Assembly: GCA_017472925.1 (NCBI GenBank)
Contig: JAFUNS010000047.1
Span: 1 to 64,000, forward strand
Direction of reading: 5' to 3'
Source: Bacteroides sp.
GTDB taxonomy: Bacteria; Bacteroidota; Bacteroidia; Bacteroidales; Bacteroidaceae
DNA: 64,000 nucleotides
The notes beneath the pieces are model-generated. The model was not told the origin of the DNA. It saw only the letters and a program-made list of their open reading frames with translations, and did not search any database. Position 1 is the first letter of the stretch; the number at the start of each line of letters is the position of its first letter. Below are positions 35,347-44,188 of the stretch, piece after piece. Position numbers and translations under genes: made by a program.

Positions 35347-36159
35347 ATGAAAAAGATAGTTGGAATAGCCATTTGTGCTGCCTTGTTTATGTCAAGTTGC
35401 GGTGATGGAGGTGAGAAAAAAGCCCAACTGCATTTGCAGAAAGCTGAAGTTGCTTTGGCTCAAGAGAACTTTAGTGAGGCCAAATTGCAGATAGATAGTA
35501 TAAAGGTATTGTATCCGAAAGCTTTCGAAGCTCGCAAGCAAGGTATCAAGCTGATGCAACAAGTGGATTTGAAAGAGCAACAAAAGAGTTTGGTGTATCT
35601 GGATAGTATGATGTTGGTGAAACAACATCAGTTGGATTCCATTAAGGGAAAATTTGTTTTGGAGAAAGATACTGCTTATCAAGAGATTGGCAATTGGTTT
35701 TATCCGACTCAAGTGGTAGAAAAGAATTTAGGTCGCTCTTTCTTGCGTGCACAAGTCAATGAATTGGGGGAAATGTCAATGACCTCTATTTATTGTGCCG
35801 GAGGGAGCATTCATCATACAGCGGTAAAGGTTAGCGTAGGCGAATTGTTTGCCGAGACTCCTCCAACTAAAGATAGTTATGAAAGTACGGATTTAGGTCG
35901 TCCTATTGAAAAGGCTGATTACAAAATGGGTGAAGACGGGGGTGTGATTGGTTTTGTGGCTTCAAATAAAGATAAGAATATCCATTTGTCATTCTTGGGC
36001 GATCGCACTTATAAAACGACCATGCAACCCAATGACCGCAAAGCTTTTGCCGAATTGACAGAATTGGCGCGTATTCTTTCAGCAATGGAACAAATCCGTA
36101 AAGAGCAGAAAGAGGCCAACTTGAAGATTCAGTTTGTAACAAGAAAAATGCAGGAATAA
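35347..36159 (+). CDS. Lipoprotein of unknown function with coiled coil
   Basis: Exported lipoprotein of 270 residues; lipobox MSSC (Cys18). Residues 25-60 look like one TPR-like helical pair (AQLHLQKAEVALAQENFSEA), residues 65-105 form a coiled coil, and the rest is mixed beta (ALIKE strands such as DGGVIGFVASNKDKNIHLSF). The last 30 residues are again helical and charged. No named family is recognised. It is widespread in Bacteroides as far as I recall. Confidence 0.75.
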   Translation: MKKIVGIAICAALFMSSCGDGGEKKAQLHLQKAEVALAQENFSEAKLQIDSIKVLYPKAFEARKQGIKLMQQVDLKEQQKSLVYLDSMMLVKQHQLDSIKGKFVLEKDTAYQEIGNWFYPTQVVEKNLGRSFLRAQVNELGEMSMTSIYCAGGSIHHTAVKVSVGELFAETPPTKDSYESTDLGRPIEKADYKMGEDGGVIGFVASNKDKNIHLSFLGDRTYKTTMQPNDRKAFAELTELARILSAMEQIRKEQKEANLKIQFVTRKMQE

Positions 36160-36173
36160 GGCTATTCCTGCAT
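36148..36173. terminator. Hairpin between converging genes
   Basis: An 11-bp perfect stem (36148-36158 with 36163-36173) with loop AGGC. It overlaps the stop codon of the lipoprotein gene and faces ruvA. No T run is present, so the terminator role is moderate. Confidence 0.5.
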
Positions 36174-36185
36174 GTAATGAATGCT

Positions 36186-36782
36186 TTATAGTCGTTTTAA
36201 AGCCAACTTGATAACCTTTTCTACAGGTAGAGTAGGCTCTTCTTTCAGGATGGATGATACTACTTTTTGTGAAGGCGCTTGTGGGAATCCCAACATGGTG
36301 AGTGCTGCAACCGCCTCCTCGTGTACTTCGGAATGGGTAGCTGAAGCGAATAGTACTTCTCCACCTGTCTGATTGATATCAACGCCAGCTATCTTGTCTT
36401 TCAAGTCTACAATAATACGTTGAGCCGTTTTTAAGCCGATGCCTTTCACGGTTTTTAGTAACTTGTCGTTTCCTGAACTGATTACATTGCATAATTCCGA
36501 TGGCGATAGGGCTGATAGAATCATTCGTGCCGTATTTCCTCCAATTCCAGGAACGGAAATGAGCAAAAGGAATAATTCACGTTCTTGTTTGGTGGAAAAA
36601 CCATATAAGACATAGGCGTCTTCGCGTATACCTTCATATATATATAATTTCACCGTATTCTTGCCTTGAATGGCTGTATAGGTGTTTAGTGAGATATTCA
36701 CTCCGTAACCTATTCCATTGCAATCGACTACTGCCATAGTAGGCGTAGATTCGGCCAATTCTCCTTTTAAATATTCTATCAT
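36186..36782 (-). CDS. ruvA: Holliday junction DNA helicase subunit RuvA
   Basis: A protein of 198 residues that binds four-way junctions and carries RuvB. The N-terminal OB domain starts [20 protein letters not shown]; two helix-hairpin-helix motifs follow ([19 protein letters not shown] and [20 protein letters not shown]); the C-terminal domain III ([13 protein letters not shown]) binds RuvB. The start 36782 is chosen over the longer frame from 36824, which would run into the promoter. Confidence 0.95.
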   Translation of the reverse strand: MIEYLKGELAESTPTMAVVDCNGIGYGVNISLNTYTAIQGKNTVKLYIYEGIREDAYVLYGFSTKQERELFLLLISVPGIGGNTARMILSALSPSELCNVISSGNDKLLKTVKGIGLKTAQRIIVDLKDKIAGVDINQTGGEVLFASATHSEVHEEAVAALTMLGFPQAPSQKVVSSILKEEPTLPVEKVIKLALKRL

Positions 36783-36812
36783 GTCAGAATTCTTATGAAT
36801 GTTATTTTTATG

Positions 36813-36820
36813 CAAAAATA
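36813..36820 (-). promoter_or_regulatory. -7 box of ruvA
   Basis: Minus strand TATTTTTG fits TAnnTTTG, 30 bases in front of ruvA. Confidence 0.55.
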
Positions 36821-36906
36821 GCATTTCTATCTTATAAAAAGTAAGTTCTTGAAGATTATTTTGAAATTATTAGGTCCGAATGTGGGTTTTTCTAAAGCAA
36901 AATGCT

Positions 36907-36914
36907 TATTTTTG
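36907..36914 (+). promoter_or_regulatory. -7 box of ddh
   Basis: TATTTTTG fits TAnnTTTG, 41 bases in front of ddh. Confidence 0.55.
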
Positions 36915-36955
36915 TGCCGTAATAAAAGATAATAGTAACGAAAAACGATAAAAGG

Positions 36956-37855
36956 ATGGAAAAAATTAGAGCTGCCGTAGTAGGATACGGTAATATTGGT
37001 AAGTCGGTTGTCGAAGCACTTCAAGCGGCTCCCGATTTTGAAATAGCAGGTATTGTACGTCGCAGTGGTGCCGAAAACAAACCGGCCGAATTGGCTGACT
37101 ATGAGGTCGTAAAAAGTATCAAGGAATTGAAAGATGTGGATGTGGCTATTTTGGCAACACCTACCCGTAAGGTAGAAGAGCATGCCAAGGAAATACTCGC
37201 CATGGGTATCAATACGGTAGATAGTTTTGATATTCATACACAAATTACTTCATTGCGCCGTTCGTTGGATGAATCGGGAAAAGCAGGGAATGCTGTAGCT
37301 ATTATATCAGCAGGATGGGATCCGGGTAGTGATTCGGTGGTACGTGCTTTGCTCGAAGCTATTGCTCCTAAAGGTGTAACTTATACCAATTTTGGTCCTG
37401 GTCGTAGCATGGGACATTCGGTAGCAGTTCGTGCCATTGATGGAGTAAAGGATGCTTTATCTATGACTATCCCAACGGGTACAGGTATCCATCGCCGTAT
37501 GGTGTATGTGGAATTGGAAGAAGGAGCTGATTTCAAAACGGTTGAGGCTGCAGTTAAATCTGATCCTTATTTTGTAAACGATGAAACCCATGTAAAGCAA
37601 GTTCCTTGTGTAGACGATTTGAACGATGTAGGTCATGGAGTGAATTTGGTGCGTAAGGGTGTATCGGGCATTACTCACAACCAAATGTTCGAATTCAATA
37701 TGAAAATCAATAATCCCGCTTTAACAGCTCAGGTGATGGTTTGTTGTGCCCGTGCTTCCATGAAACAACAACCGGGATGTTATACGATGATTGAAGTGCC
37801 TGTCATTGATTTGCTTTGCGGAGACCGTGAAGAATTAATTGCACACTTGGTATAG
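36956..37855 (+). CDS. ddh: meso-diaminopimelate dehydrogenase
   Basis: NADPH enzyme of lysine and peptidoglycan precursor synthesis, 299 residues; it aminates tetrahydrodipicolinate directly to meso-DAP. The Rossmann motif AAVVGYGNIGKSVVEAL stands at the N-terminus. The substrate domain has SAGWDPGSDSVVRALLEAI and NFGPGRSMGHSVA, typical of Ddh. Many Bacteroides use this one-step route, some beside the aminotransferase route. Confidence 0.94.
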   Translation: MEKIRAAVVGYGNIGKSVVEALQAAPDFEIAGIVRRSGAENKPAELADYEVVKSIKELKDVDVAILATPTRKVEEHAKEILAMGINTVDSFDIHTQITSLRRSLDESGKAGNAVAIISAGWDPGSDSVVRALLEAIAPKGVTYTNFGPGRSMGHSVAVRAIDGVKDALSMTIPTGTGIHRRMVYVELEEGADFKTVEAAVKSDPYFVNDETHVKQVPCVDDLNDVGHGVNLVRKGVSGITHNQMFEFNMKINNPALTAQVMVCCARASMKQQPGCYTMIEVPVIDLLCGDREELIAHLV

Positions 37856-37938
37856 GATAAATTTTAATTGGATACATATAATTTGCATACATTTACTTTT
37901 TTTGTTTCCTTTGTATCGTCAAATTAAAATGGAATTAT

Positions 37939-38748
37939 ATGTTGGCAAGTATAGTATGGGATGTTGACCCCACGATATTCGAGATTGGAGGACGTGAAAT
38001 ACGTTGGTATGGTTTGATGTGGGGGATAGGTTTTCTCTTGGCCTATAAATATGCTGAATGGATATTCAAGAAAGAGAACCGTCCGGAAGAATGGACAGAC
38101 CGATTGTTTGTCTATAGTATGGTTGGCGTGATAGTAGGTGCCCGTTTAGGACATTGCTTGTTCTATCAATGGGATTATTATACTTCCAATCCGGTTGAAA
38201 TCTTGAAGATTTGGGAAGGTGGATTGGCCAGTCATGGTGGTACCTTGGGCGCTATATTAGCTGCTTGGCTCTTCTCTCGTAAGATAACCAAACAGAGTGT
38301 ATGGTGGTTGTTCGACCGTATCATCCCCAGTGTAGCCTTACTCTGTTTTTGTATCCGTTTTGGTAATCTGATGAATTCCGAAATCTTTGGTTATCCTACC
38401 ACCATGCCTTGGGGGTTTGAATTTGTCCGTTCTCGTGAGTGGAACCAATTATATGCCGGTTTGCCTTGTCATCCTACACAAATATACGAAATGCTTTATT
38501 GTTTGGTGGCAGGTGTTACTTCGTATGTAATGTATACCAAATTCCATTTGCAAAAGTACGTGGGATTGATAACCGGTGTCAGCTTGCTTATTTTCTTCGG
38601 AACTCGTTTTGCCTTGGAATTCATGAAGAACCCGCAAGTGTCCGAAGAAGTGGGTATGACATTGAACATCGGTCAGTTGCTTAGTTTGCCACTCATTTTG
38701 TTGGGCGCATATTTGATTTGGAGTAGTCGTACAGCCCGCGAAAAATAG
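37939..38748 (+). CDS. lgt: Prolipoprotein diacylglyceryl transferase
   Basis: Inner membrane enzyme of 269 residues with seven hydrophobic segments. It adds diacylglycerol to the lipobox cysteine of prolipoproteins, which this window encodes in number. The essential region is visible as GGLASHGGTLGAILA and RFGNLMNSEIFG, and the C-terminal HPTQIYEML is typical. It is a lone gene behind ddh. Confidence 0.95.
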   Translation: MLASIVWDVDPTIFEIGGREIRWYGLMWGIGFLLAYKYAEWIFKKENRPEEWTDRLFVYSMVGVIVGARLGHCLFYQWDYYTSNPVEILKIWEGGLASHGGTLGAILAAWLFSRKITKQSVWWLFDRIIPSVALLCFCIRFGNLMNSEIFGYPTTMPWGFEFVRSREWNQLYAGLPCHPTQIYEMLYCLVAGVTSYVMYTKFHLQKYVGLITGVSLLIFFGTRFALEFMKNPQVSEEVGMTLNIGQLLSLPLILLGAYLIWSSRTAREK

Positions 38749-38799
38749 GACAGAATAGAAAAAGTCCTTCAAAAATAACATTTAATACCCTAAAAATGA

Positions 38800-38833
38800 G
38801 GGATAATAAGGTACAACATATCTTATTATTCCT
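38800..38833 (+). terminator. AT-rich hairpin behind lgt
   Basis: GGATAATAAGGTA and TATCTTATTATTCC pair around a five-base loop, with one bulge and one G:U. A T-rich stretch follows, which also holds the -7 box of the next gene, so it may end lgt transcripts and overlap control of that promoter. Confidence 0.55.
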
Positions 38834-38841
38834 TATTTTTG
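38834..38841 (+). promoter_or_regulatory. -7 box of the first DUF4842-type gene
   Basis: TATTTTTG fits TAnnTTTG, 43 bases in front of the chosen start; it touches the hairpin 38800-38833. Confidence 0.55.
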
Positions 38842-38884
38842 CAAAATCCTATATAGTATCATGATAATACATAACATTTTAAAT

Positions 38885-41032
38885 ATGAAGAGGAATTTCT
38901 TTTTTGCAGTCGGTCTGGTTTTGAGTTTGTTTGCTTGTGACAATAGTCACGATAATATGTATGACCCGACATGGGTACGCGAACAGTACGAAAATCAGTG
39001 GAAATTACATTTTGGAGAGATAGATCCTAACCAGAATTTCAATATGGCTAAACAGGTTACGGCTAATATTTCCATTAAAGAAGATGCTTTATCAGAGTAT
39101 ACATTCAAAATTTATACGGCAAATCCTTTATGTGATGCGGGAGCAAAATTATTGGCAAGAACCAAAGTTACTACTGATGCAGAAGGATTCGCAGAAACAT
39201 CAATTGCTTTTGATGCACTTGTAGGGCAAGAAAATTTCTATGTGGTTCGTGTGAATTCTTATGGTCGTCGTTTGGTAGAGTCTGTATTAGCAAAAGAAGG
39301 TAAAATAAATGTTGAATTTGGACTCGATGCGTTAGCGCTTAGTCGTGCGACAGAAATAAGTGATTTCCCAACAATGGATTGTCCTTATACTGCTGAAGAC
39401 GTAAATAAACTTATAACTGACGGATATAGAATTAGTCAAGGTTTCAATAATATGAATAATATTTGTGATATTGAAAGATTGACTTATGGAACTGGTCATC
39501 CATTACATTCGTTGGTATTGGATACTGATTTCGAAAATCAATTGTTTCTTGAACTTTGGGGGTATACAGATGTAGGTAATAATAAATGGGTTGATAGTGG
39601 ATTGAGTGTTGGTGATTTTAAAGTTGTTGTGGCTGATGGCGTTACTTGGAGTTATTGGAAGAATAACCCTAATCAAGAAGCAAAGCTAAGATATGTTGAT
39701 ATTATTGTTGCAAGTGGGGGAGTTCTTGAACTCTATTCCTATATAAATATGGGCGATTTTGGACGAATTATCGTAATGCCTGGAGGTAAAATTGTTGATA
39801 AAACTACTAGTACGGCTATTACATTCAATAATAACGCATCCACTTCTTTGATTTATAATGCAGGAACAATGGAGGGAATTCGTTGTATATTGCAGAATAG
39901 TGGAAAAACTTATATAGATCATAATGGAATATTAATGGGTGATAAAATTTCATTGCAGAATAATGATTGTGTGTTGACTAACTGGGGAAAAATAGATGTA
40001 AATATAATCGAAGGTAATGGTAATCAGGGTACTATAAATAATGCTTGCTTGTTACGTTCTGATGAGAAAATTCAGGTACTCTATCTAAATCAGAATGCAA
40101 ATACTGCTGTTGAATGTAATGAAATTTATGTAAATCATGTTATTTTACGTGAAAATTCTTTACTCCGCTCCAAACATTTGGATATGAATGGTTCAGGTTC
40201 ATTTATAGATTATAAAGGTGCTTCTGGGTCCTCGGCTTTGGTGTCGGCTTTATGGCTTGGAGTGAATAATGCTAATACGAAGGTTACAGGTTCAATTTAT
40301 GTTGAAGTGGGAGAATTTGAGAATGATGCAGATCGTATAGGATTAGAGACAACGTCTAAGTGGACTAAGGTCGGTGAGGCAGATTTTGCTATATTCCCCG
40401 TATATACAGGTAATGAATTGAAGGAATCTGATTGTACAGGAGGTGGTAATATTCCAACAAATAATGTTCCAGAGCAAAAAGATGAAACTCAAACCTGGAT
40501 TGTCGCTTGTGAAGATTTGGGGTCGATTGGCGATTATGATTTTAATGATGTTGTTTTTGAAGTGAGTTATGCAAATGGTGATACGGAAGCTTATGTAACA
40601 GCATTGGCTGGAGGGGGTACTCTTGCGGCTTACATATGTAATGGCGCTAATGTTGTTGGCGAAATTCATGAAATGTTTGGATTTGATGATATTACTTTGA
40701 TGATTAATACTGGTGTAGATTATGAATGGAATGGTCGTAATGGCTTTAAAGGTAAAACTGTCAAAATAGAGGTTCCGTCGGGTTTTGCAATGTCTGATAA
40801 TATGGGAGGTTTTTATCTCAAGGTAATGAACGGTGATGGGCAATTTGAGAATTCGAAAATTGGGCCAAGTGTAGGCGTGGCTCCTCAAATGATTTGTGTG
40901 CCTTCGCCATGGAGATGGCCAACAGAAACAATTAGAATAAATGAAGCTTATCCTCTTTTTGGAGATTGGGGTAGTGGTTATGACTATAAAGGTCATTGGT
41001 GCTTAACATCAATTGAGGATTTTTTATACTAA
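38885..41032 (+). CDS. Large lipoprotein with C-terminal DUF4842/LruC-type domain
   Basis: Exported lipoprotein of 715 residues; lipobox LFAC (Cys18). It starts with a short region shared with the gene at 41623 (DNMYDP, then FGEIDPNQNF). Residues 40-140 may be an Ig-like domain. The middle is rich in Asn and Gly strands and looks like a beta-solenoid. The C-terminal 180 residues have the acidic motif EDLGSIGDYDFNDVVFEV, typical of DUF4842 (LruC) domains and probably calcium binding, and end with VAPQMICVPSPWRWPTE. An upstream ATG at 38861 is less likely. Role at the cell surface is inferred. Confidence 0.82.
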   Translation: MKRNFFFAVGLVLSLFACDNSHDNMYDPTWVREQYENQWKLHFGEIDPNQNFNMAKQVTANISIKEDALSEYTFKIYTANPLCDAGAKLLARTKVTTDAEGFAETSIAFDALVGQENFYVVRVNSYGRRLVESVLAKEGKINVEFGLDALALSRATEISDFPTMDCPYTAEDVNKLITDGYRISQGFNNMNNICDIERLTYGTGHPLHSLVLDTDFENQLFLELWGYTDVGNNKWVDSGLSVGDFKVVVADGVTWSYWKNNPNQEAKLRYVDIIVASGGVLELYSYINMGDFGRIIVMPGGKIVDKTTSTAITFNNNASTSLIYNAGTMEGIRCILQNSGKTYIDHNGILMGDKISLQNNDCVLTNWGKIDVNIIEGNGNQGTINNACLLRSDEKIQVLYLNQNANTAVECNEIYVNHVILRENSLLRSKHLDMNGSGSFIDYKGASGSSALVSALWLGVNNANTKVTGSIYVEVGEFENDADRIGLETTSKWTKVGEADFAIFPVYTGNELKESDCTGGGNIPTNNVPEQKDETQTWIVACEDLGSIGDYDFNDVVFEVSYANGDTEAYVTALAGGGTLAAYICNGANVVGEIHEMFGFDDITLMINTGVDYEWNGRNGFKGKTVKIEVPSGFAMSDNMGGFYLKVMNGDGQFENSKIGPSVGVAPQMICVPSPWRWPTETIRINEAYPLFGDWGSGYDYKGHWCLTSIEDFLY

Positions 41033-41071
41033 TATTGACTCCTAGGTTTTATCAGATTTTATGTTGGTTGG

Positions 41072-41102
41072 GTTTCGAAAGAACTTGACCAACTTTTTTA
41101 TT
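41072..41102 (+). terminator. Terminator behind the first DUF4842-type gene
   Basis: GTTGGTTGGGTT pairs with AACTTGACCAAC through three wobble pairs, and a T run follows. TTGACCAAC is repeated just behind it, near 41109-41117. Confidence 0.55.
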
Positions 41103-41216
41103 TATATTGACCAACAATCTGACAAAATGTTGGCCTGGGTATTTTTAGGTTATTCTACCTAAATTCTCTATGCAAATTGTTAATAATCTTTGTATTTTGT
41201 TTTTCACATCGTTACT

Positions 41217-41243
41217 CATCGTTTTGTAATGTGTAAAACGATG
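41217..41243. repeat. Small hairpin with AAAACGATG motif
   Basis: CATCGTTTT (41217-41225) pairs with AAAACGATG (41235-41243). It is a variant of the AAAACGACG hairpins at 4660 and 26813, but without a gene end directly in front. Confidence 0.6.
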
Positions 41244-41552
41244 TTTTGTACATGATAACTCGTTGCTTTCTTCCTGTCCTTCCACTACCTCTCCTGCATG
41301 TTCGATTCTATAGATTAGGAAACTGATATATTGGTCGGGAAGGTGGTATCAAATAGCCTTTTTTGAAGAATGACTTTGATCAATGTTCTTGAATGCAATT
41401 GCAAATTAATTGTGTACAATTGTTTGTTATATTTAAGGGTGTAAAATGTTAACTAACGTTTTTAACTTGAAAAATAAGAATGTGGGTATTCTTATCATTT
41501 TATGGGTGTTTTTATCAATCTTTCAAAGTTAGAGAAATTTATTTCATTATTA

Positions 41553-41584
41553 TTTGATGAACGTTTTTTAAAGACCTAACTTTG
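41553..41584 (+). promoter_or_regulatory. Promoter of the second DUF4842-type gene
   Basis: TTTG at 41553-41556, 20 bases, then TAACTTTG at 41577-41584: both boxes match the Bacteroidetes consensus, 38 bases in front of the start. Confidence 0.8.
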
Positions 41585-41622
41585 TTGCCGTTGAATTAAT
41601 GCAAATAATAAAAAATAAGATA

Positions 41623-42735
41623 ATGAAAATGAAGAAACTTTTAGGACTTTTGTTGATGGGTGCTGCTATGTTCTCATCATGTGGTAATGACCACGAAGAT
41701 TTGTATGATCCCAATGCGGCTGCTTTAATGAAAGCAAATGAGTATGCCAAAGCATTTGTTAAAGAATTTGGTAAAATCGACCCTAATCATACTTGGGGGT
41801 TTGGTGATGTCTTAGGTTCACGTGTGTCTGAACCGGGGGCGGCAGATAATCCTATAAATTTTAGTGATGTGATATTACCTGATGCATTGAGTCAATCTGA
41901 AATTACTATGGTATCGGAATGGTTTGCTACTCATAAGAATCCGAATTCGTTGTCTGTAAATTGGTCTGACTTCTGGGTGCAGCAGGTAAGTAGTTTGGAT
42001 AATAGTATATATATGAATTCATTAGGGGCTAATGGTAATCATATTCATAGTTTCAATGGTGGTAAATTTGATAGATCTAATACTACAGCTATGTATATGA
42101 TAAATAATGGTTCTGCTTATTTTAGTTATCAAAACTCAGGAATGTCTAGTTGGGTAGATGATAAATTTACAATTCAATGTATTAATGGTGAATATTATGT
42201 TGGGTTTGATTTTGAATTTCCAGAAAAAGGTATTATGGCTGATGGCTATTATAATGATTGGATTGTAAAAATTGTACCTGGTGAATATCAAAAGTCTTAT
42301 AGAATTATAGCAGAAGATTTAGGTGATTCGGATGATTTTGATTTTAATGATGTCGTGTTTGATGTTGCTTTTAATGGGGGGGGGGCTGTTGTTATTTTGC
42401 AAGCTGCTGGTGGAACCTTGCCGTTGTTCATTAATGACATTGAAGTTCATGAAGCTTTTGGTGTCCCTGTTAAGACAATTGTAAATACAGGACTAGGTGA
42501 GTCTAAAGAAAAAGTTATTTTTAGAATTCCAGATGTTTGGAATCTTAATGGTATTAAACTGACGGTGGATAATCAAAAGGTTGGTGTTTATCAGCTGAAT
42601 ACAGAAGTTGGTAGTGCTCCTCAAATGATATGTGTTGATACTAATTTTGAATGGCCTGCTGAGCGTGAAAATATTAAAAATAAGTATAATGAATTTAAAA
42701 CTTATGTTGGAAACCAAGCAACAGCGTGGTACTAA
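41623..42735 (+). CDS. Lipoprotein with DUF4842/LruC-type domain and internal G10 tract
   Basis: Exported lipoprotein of 370 residues with lipobox FSSC. The N-terminus repeats that of the gene at 38885 (DLYDPNAAALMKANEYAKAF, then FGKIDPNHTWGFGD). The C-terminal domain has EDLGDSDDFDFNDVVFDVAF, then AAGGTLPLFI and VHEAFGVP, and ends in GSAPQMICVDTNFEWPAE, all shared with the other gene. The two are paralogs that differ mainly by the long middle of the first. Ten G in a row at 42376-42385 encode Gly252-254 and start Ala255; a slip of one base would remove the last 116 residues. Confidence 0.84.
   Translation: MKMKKLLGLLLMGAAMFSSCGNDHEDLYDPNAAALMKANEYAKAFVKEFGKIDPNHTWGFGDVLGSRVSEPGAADNPINFSDVILPDALSQSEITMVSEWFATHKNPNSLSVNWSDFWVQQVSSLDNSIYMNSLGANGNHIHSFNGGKFDRSNTTAMYMINNGSAYFSYQNSGMSSWVDDKFTIQCINGEYYVGFDFEFPEKGIMADGYYNDWIVKIVPGEYQKSYRIIAEDLGDSDDFDFNDVVFDVAFNGGGAVVILQAAGGTLPLFINDIEVHEAFGVPVKTIVNTGLGESKEKVIFRIPDVWNLNGIKLTVDNQKVGVYQLNTEVGSAPQMICVDTNFEWPAERENIKNKYNEFKTYVGNQATAWY
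42376..42385 (+). repeat. G10 homopolymer inside the DUF4842-type gene
   Basis: Ten G, within codons 252-255 of the gene at 41623. In the present length the frame is open to the natural stop. It is by far the longest G or C run that I see in the window. Confidence 0.9.
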
Positions 42736-42782
42736 TTGAAAGAAAATCCTAATCTTATTATAGTTTAACTAAAGTTACATGA

Positions 42783-42826
42783 AGGGTGGGTGTAGATGTG
42801 AATCTGCGTCCACCCTCAATTATTTT
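42783..42826 (+). terminator. Terminator behind the second DUF4842-type gene
   Basis: AGGGTGGGTGTAGAT pairs with ATCTGCGTCCACCCT through wobble pairs around GTGA, then a T-rich stretch. It resembles the first hairpin of the composite repeats (GTGGGTG with CATCCAC) but lacks the second. Confidence 0.7.
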
Positions 42827-42854
42827 GTGTTGTCAAAACAAATATGTACCTTTG
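42824..42854 (+). promoter_or_regulatory. Promoter of the DUF3256 gene
   Basis: TTTG at 42824-42827, 19 bases, then TACCTTTG at 42847-42854, 23 bases in front of the start. Confidence 0.8.
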
Positions 42855-42877
42855 GACATTCTAACAGGAAAAAGAAG

Positions 42878-43507
42878 ATGAAACAAATACTGACAATTCT
42901 TATTTTATGGATATGTACGATGTCGGCTTCAGCGCAAGAAATGAAGACGATATTCGTCAATTTACCCGATTCCATCGAACCTTTGCTTACTAAAGTGAAT
43001 AAGGAAGACTGTGTGGATTTCTTGGATAGCGGTATGAAAGCAGTGGTAAAAAACCGTTTCGACCGTTCGGCGGAACTGAAGGTCTTGACATCCGATTATT
43101 TACAGATGCAACTCTCCGATGTGAGTACTTTGGAATTGAAACTCCTCCCTTTGAAAGATTCCGTTCGTGTAATTTGTATGGTTAAGACGGTTTGTGCTTC
43201 GGCTTGTGATAGTGATATCCGCTTCTTTGATACAAAATGGAATGAACTTGATGCGTCTGACTTCTTGAAATATCCAGTTGAGGATGCTTTTTATTTACCC
43301 TTGGATTCGTTAACTGATGATGTACAGGAATTAAGAGCAAAGGCTGATATCAGTTTGATGAAAGCTACACTCTCGGCTGATGATACATCCTTGACTTGGG
43401 AATATACTACTCCTTTGACTTTGCATAAAGATGATTGCGAGAAACTAATCCCTCTGTTGCGTAAAGAACCTTTGATTATGCAGTGGGTTGAAGGACGATT
43501 TGAATAA
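42878..43507 (+). CDS. Secreted DUF3256 protein
   Basis: Exported protein of 209 residues with a signal peptide cut near ASAQ (residue 18). It reads like DUF3256, a Bacteroidetes family of unknown function: FVNLPDSIEPLLTKVNKEDC near the start and EYTTPLTLHKDDCEKLIPLL near the end. The frame is open from 42779, but that would lie in front of the promoter. Confidence 0.85.
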   Translation: MKQILTILILWICTMSASAQEMKTIFVNLPDSIEPLLTKVNKEDCVDFLDSGMKAVVKNRFDRSAELKVLTSDYLQMQLSDVSTLELKLLPLKDSVRVICMVKTVCASACDSDIRFFDTKWNELDASDFLKYPVEDAFYLPLDSLTDDVQELRAKADISLMKATLSADDTSLTWEYTTPLTLHKDDCEKLIPLLRKEPLIMQWVEGRFE

Positions 43508-43546
43508 TAATAAAGGGCCGCATCAAATGATGCAGCCCTTTATTAT
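43504..43546. terminator. Two-way terminator between the DUF3256 gene and L31
   Basis: A long stem, ATAATAAAGGGC with GCCCTTTATTAT plus an inner CATC/GATG part, loop AAAT. The arms give a T-rich 3' end on both strands and the genes converge here. Confidence 0.8.
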
Positions 43547-43571
43547 GAAAACCGGAAAGGTTTCAAAATTA

Positions 43572-43823
43572 CTTCTTCATGCGGTTACCGTAACGGCTCA
43601 TGAACTTATCAACACGACCAGCCGTATCCACCAACTTAGACTTACCAGTATAGAACGGGTGAGAAGTGTTAGAGATTTCCAACTTAACCAATGGATAAGT
43701 TTCGCCTTCGAATTCGATAGTATCCTTAGTGTTGCAAGTAGAACGTGACAAGAACATATCGCCGTTAGACATGTCCTTGAATACTACCGGACGGTAATTT
43801 TCTGGATGAATTCCTTTTTTCAT
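43572..43823 (-). CDS. rpmE2: 50S ribosomal protein L31 type B
   Basis: Ribosomal protein of 83 or 84 residues, the zinc-free C-minus form: [20 protein letters not shown], then [20 protein letters not shown]. No CxxC motif is present. The stop is at about 43569. The longer frame from 43883 is not used because the promoter box lies inside it. Confidence 0.95.
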
Positions 43824-43895
43824 TTGAGTATGTTTTTTATTGTTATTATTGCTTTTTTGGTAACAATAATGTGTAATGGTCACATTTTGGACTGC

Positions 43896-43903
43896 AAAGA
43901 TAG
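43896..43903 (-). promoter_or_regulatory. -7 box of the L31 gene
   Basis: Minus strand TATCTTTG fits TAnnTTTG, 72 bases in front of the start. Confidence 0.5.
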
Positions 43904-44138
43904 AGCATTTATTTGAAACAGAGAAGAGAAACTCAAACTTTTTTTCTTTTTCCTTGTTTTTTTAGAACTGCTTGTTTGTCTCCATTCGTTAATAGGCTTG
44001 TATCATAATAGAAATCTTTGCAAAGTGGACATTACAAAGCGACACCTTTAAGAGTCTAAGAAGAAGATTTTGACAGAAAACGAATGGAATGATAAGATAT
44101 TTTTAGATGGTTTTTGCCTTTAATTTGGCATTATTGCT

Positions 44139-44146
44139 TAATTTTG
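44139..44146 (+). promoter_or_regulatory. -7 box of the aldolase gene
   Basis: TAATTTTG fits TAnnTTTG, 42 bases in front of the start. A TTTG at 44113-44116 is 22 bases upstream. Confidence 0.6.
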
Positions 44147-44188
44147 CAGTGGATTTGAAATTACTAACAATTAAATAAATATAGTACA

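Larger units (their letters stand above)
41033..41622 (+). other. Gap of 590 bases between the two DUF4842-type genes
   Basis: It holds a hairpin at 41072-41102, an AAAACGATG hairpin at 41217-41243, and a strong promoter at 41553-41584. The rest is AT-rich and no reading frame is convincing. Confidence 0.7.
43824..44188. other. Gap of 365 bases between L31 and the aldolase gene
   Basis: It holds the minus-strand L31 promoter at 43896-43903 and the forward aldolase promoter near 44139. CTTTGCAAAG at 44016-44025 is a perfect ten-base palindrome. Nothing else is seen. Confidence 0.65.

Noticed and set aside
43488-43748. Plus-strand frame opposite the L31 gene
   Set aside because: Antisense shadow of rpmE2; it would also cross the two-way terminator.
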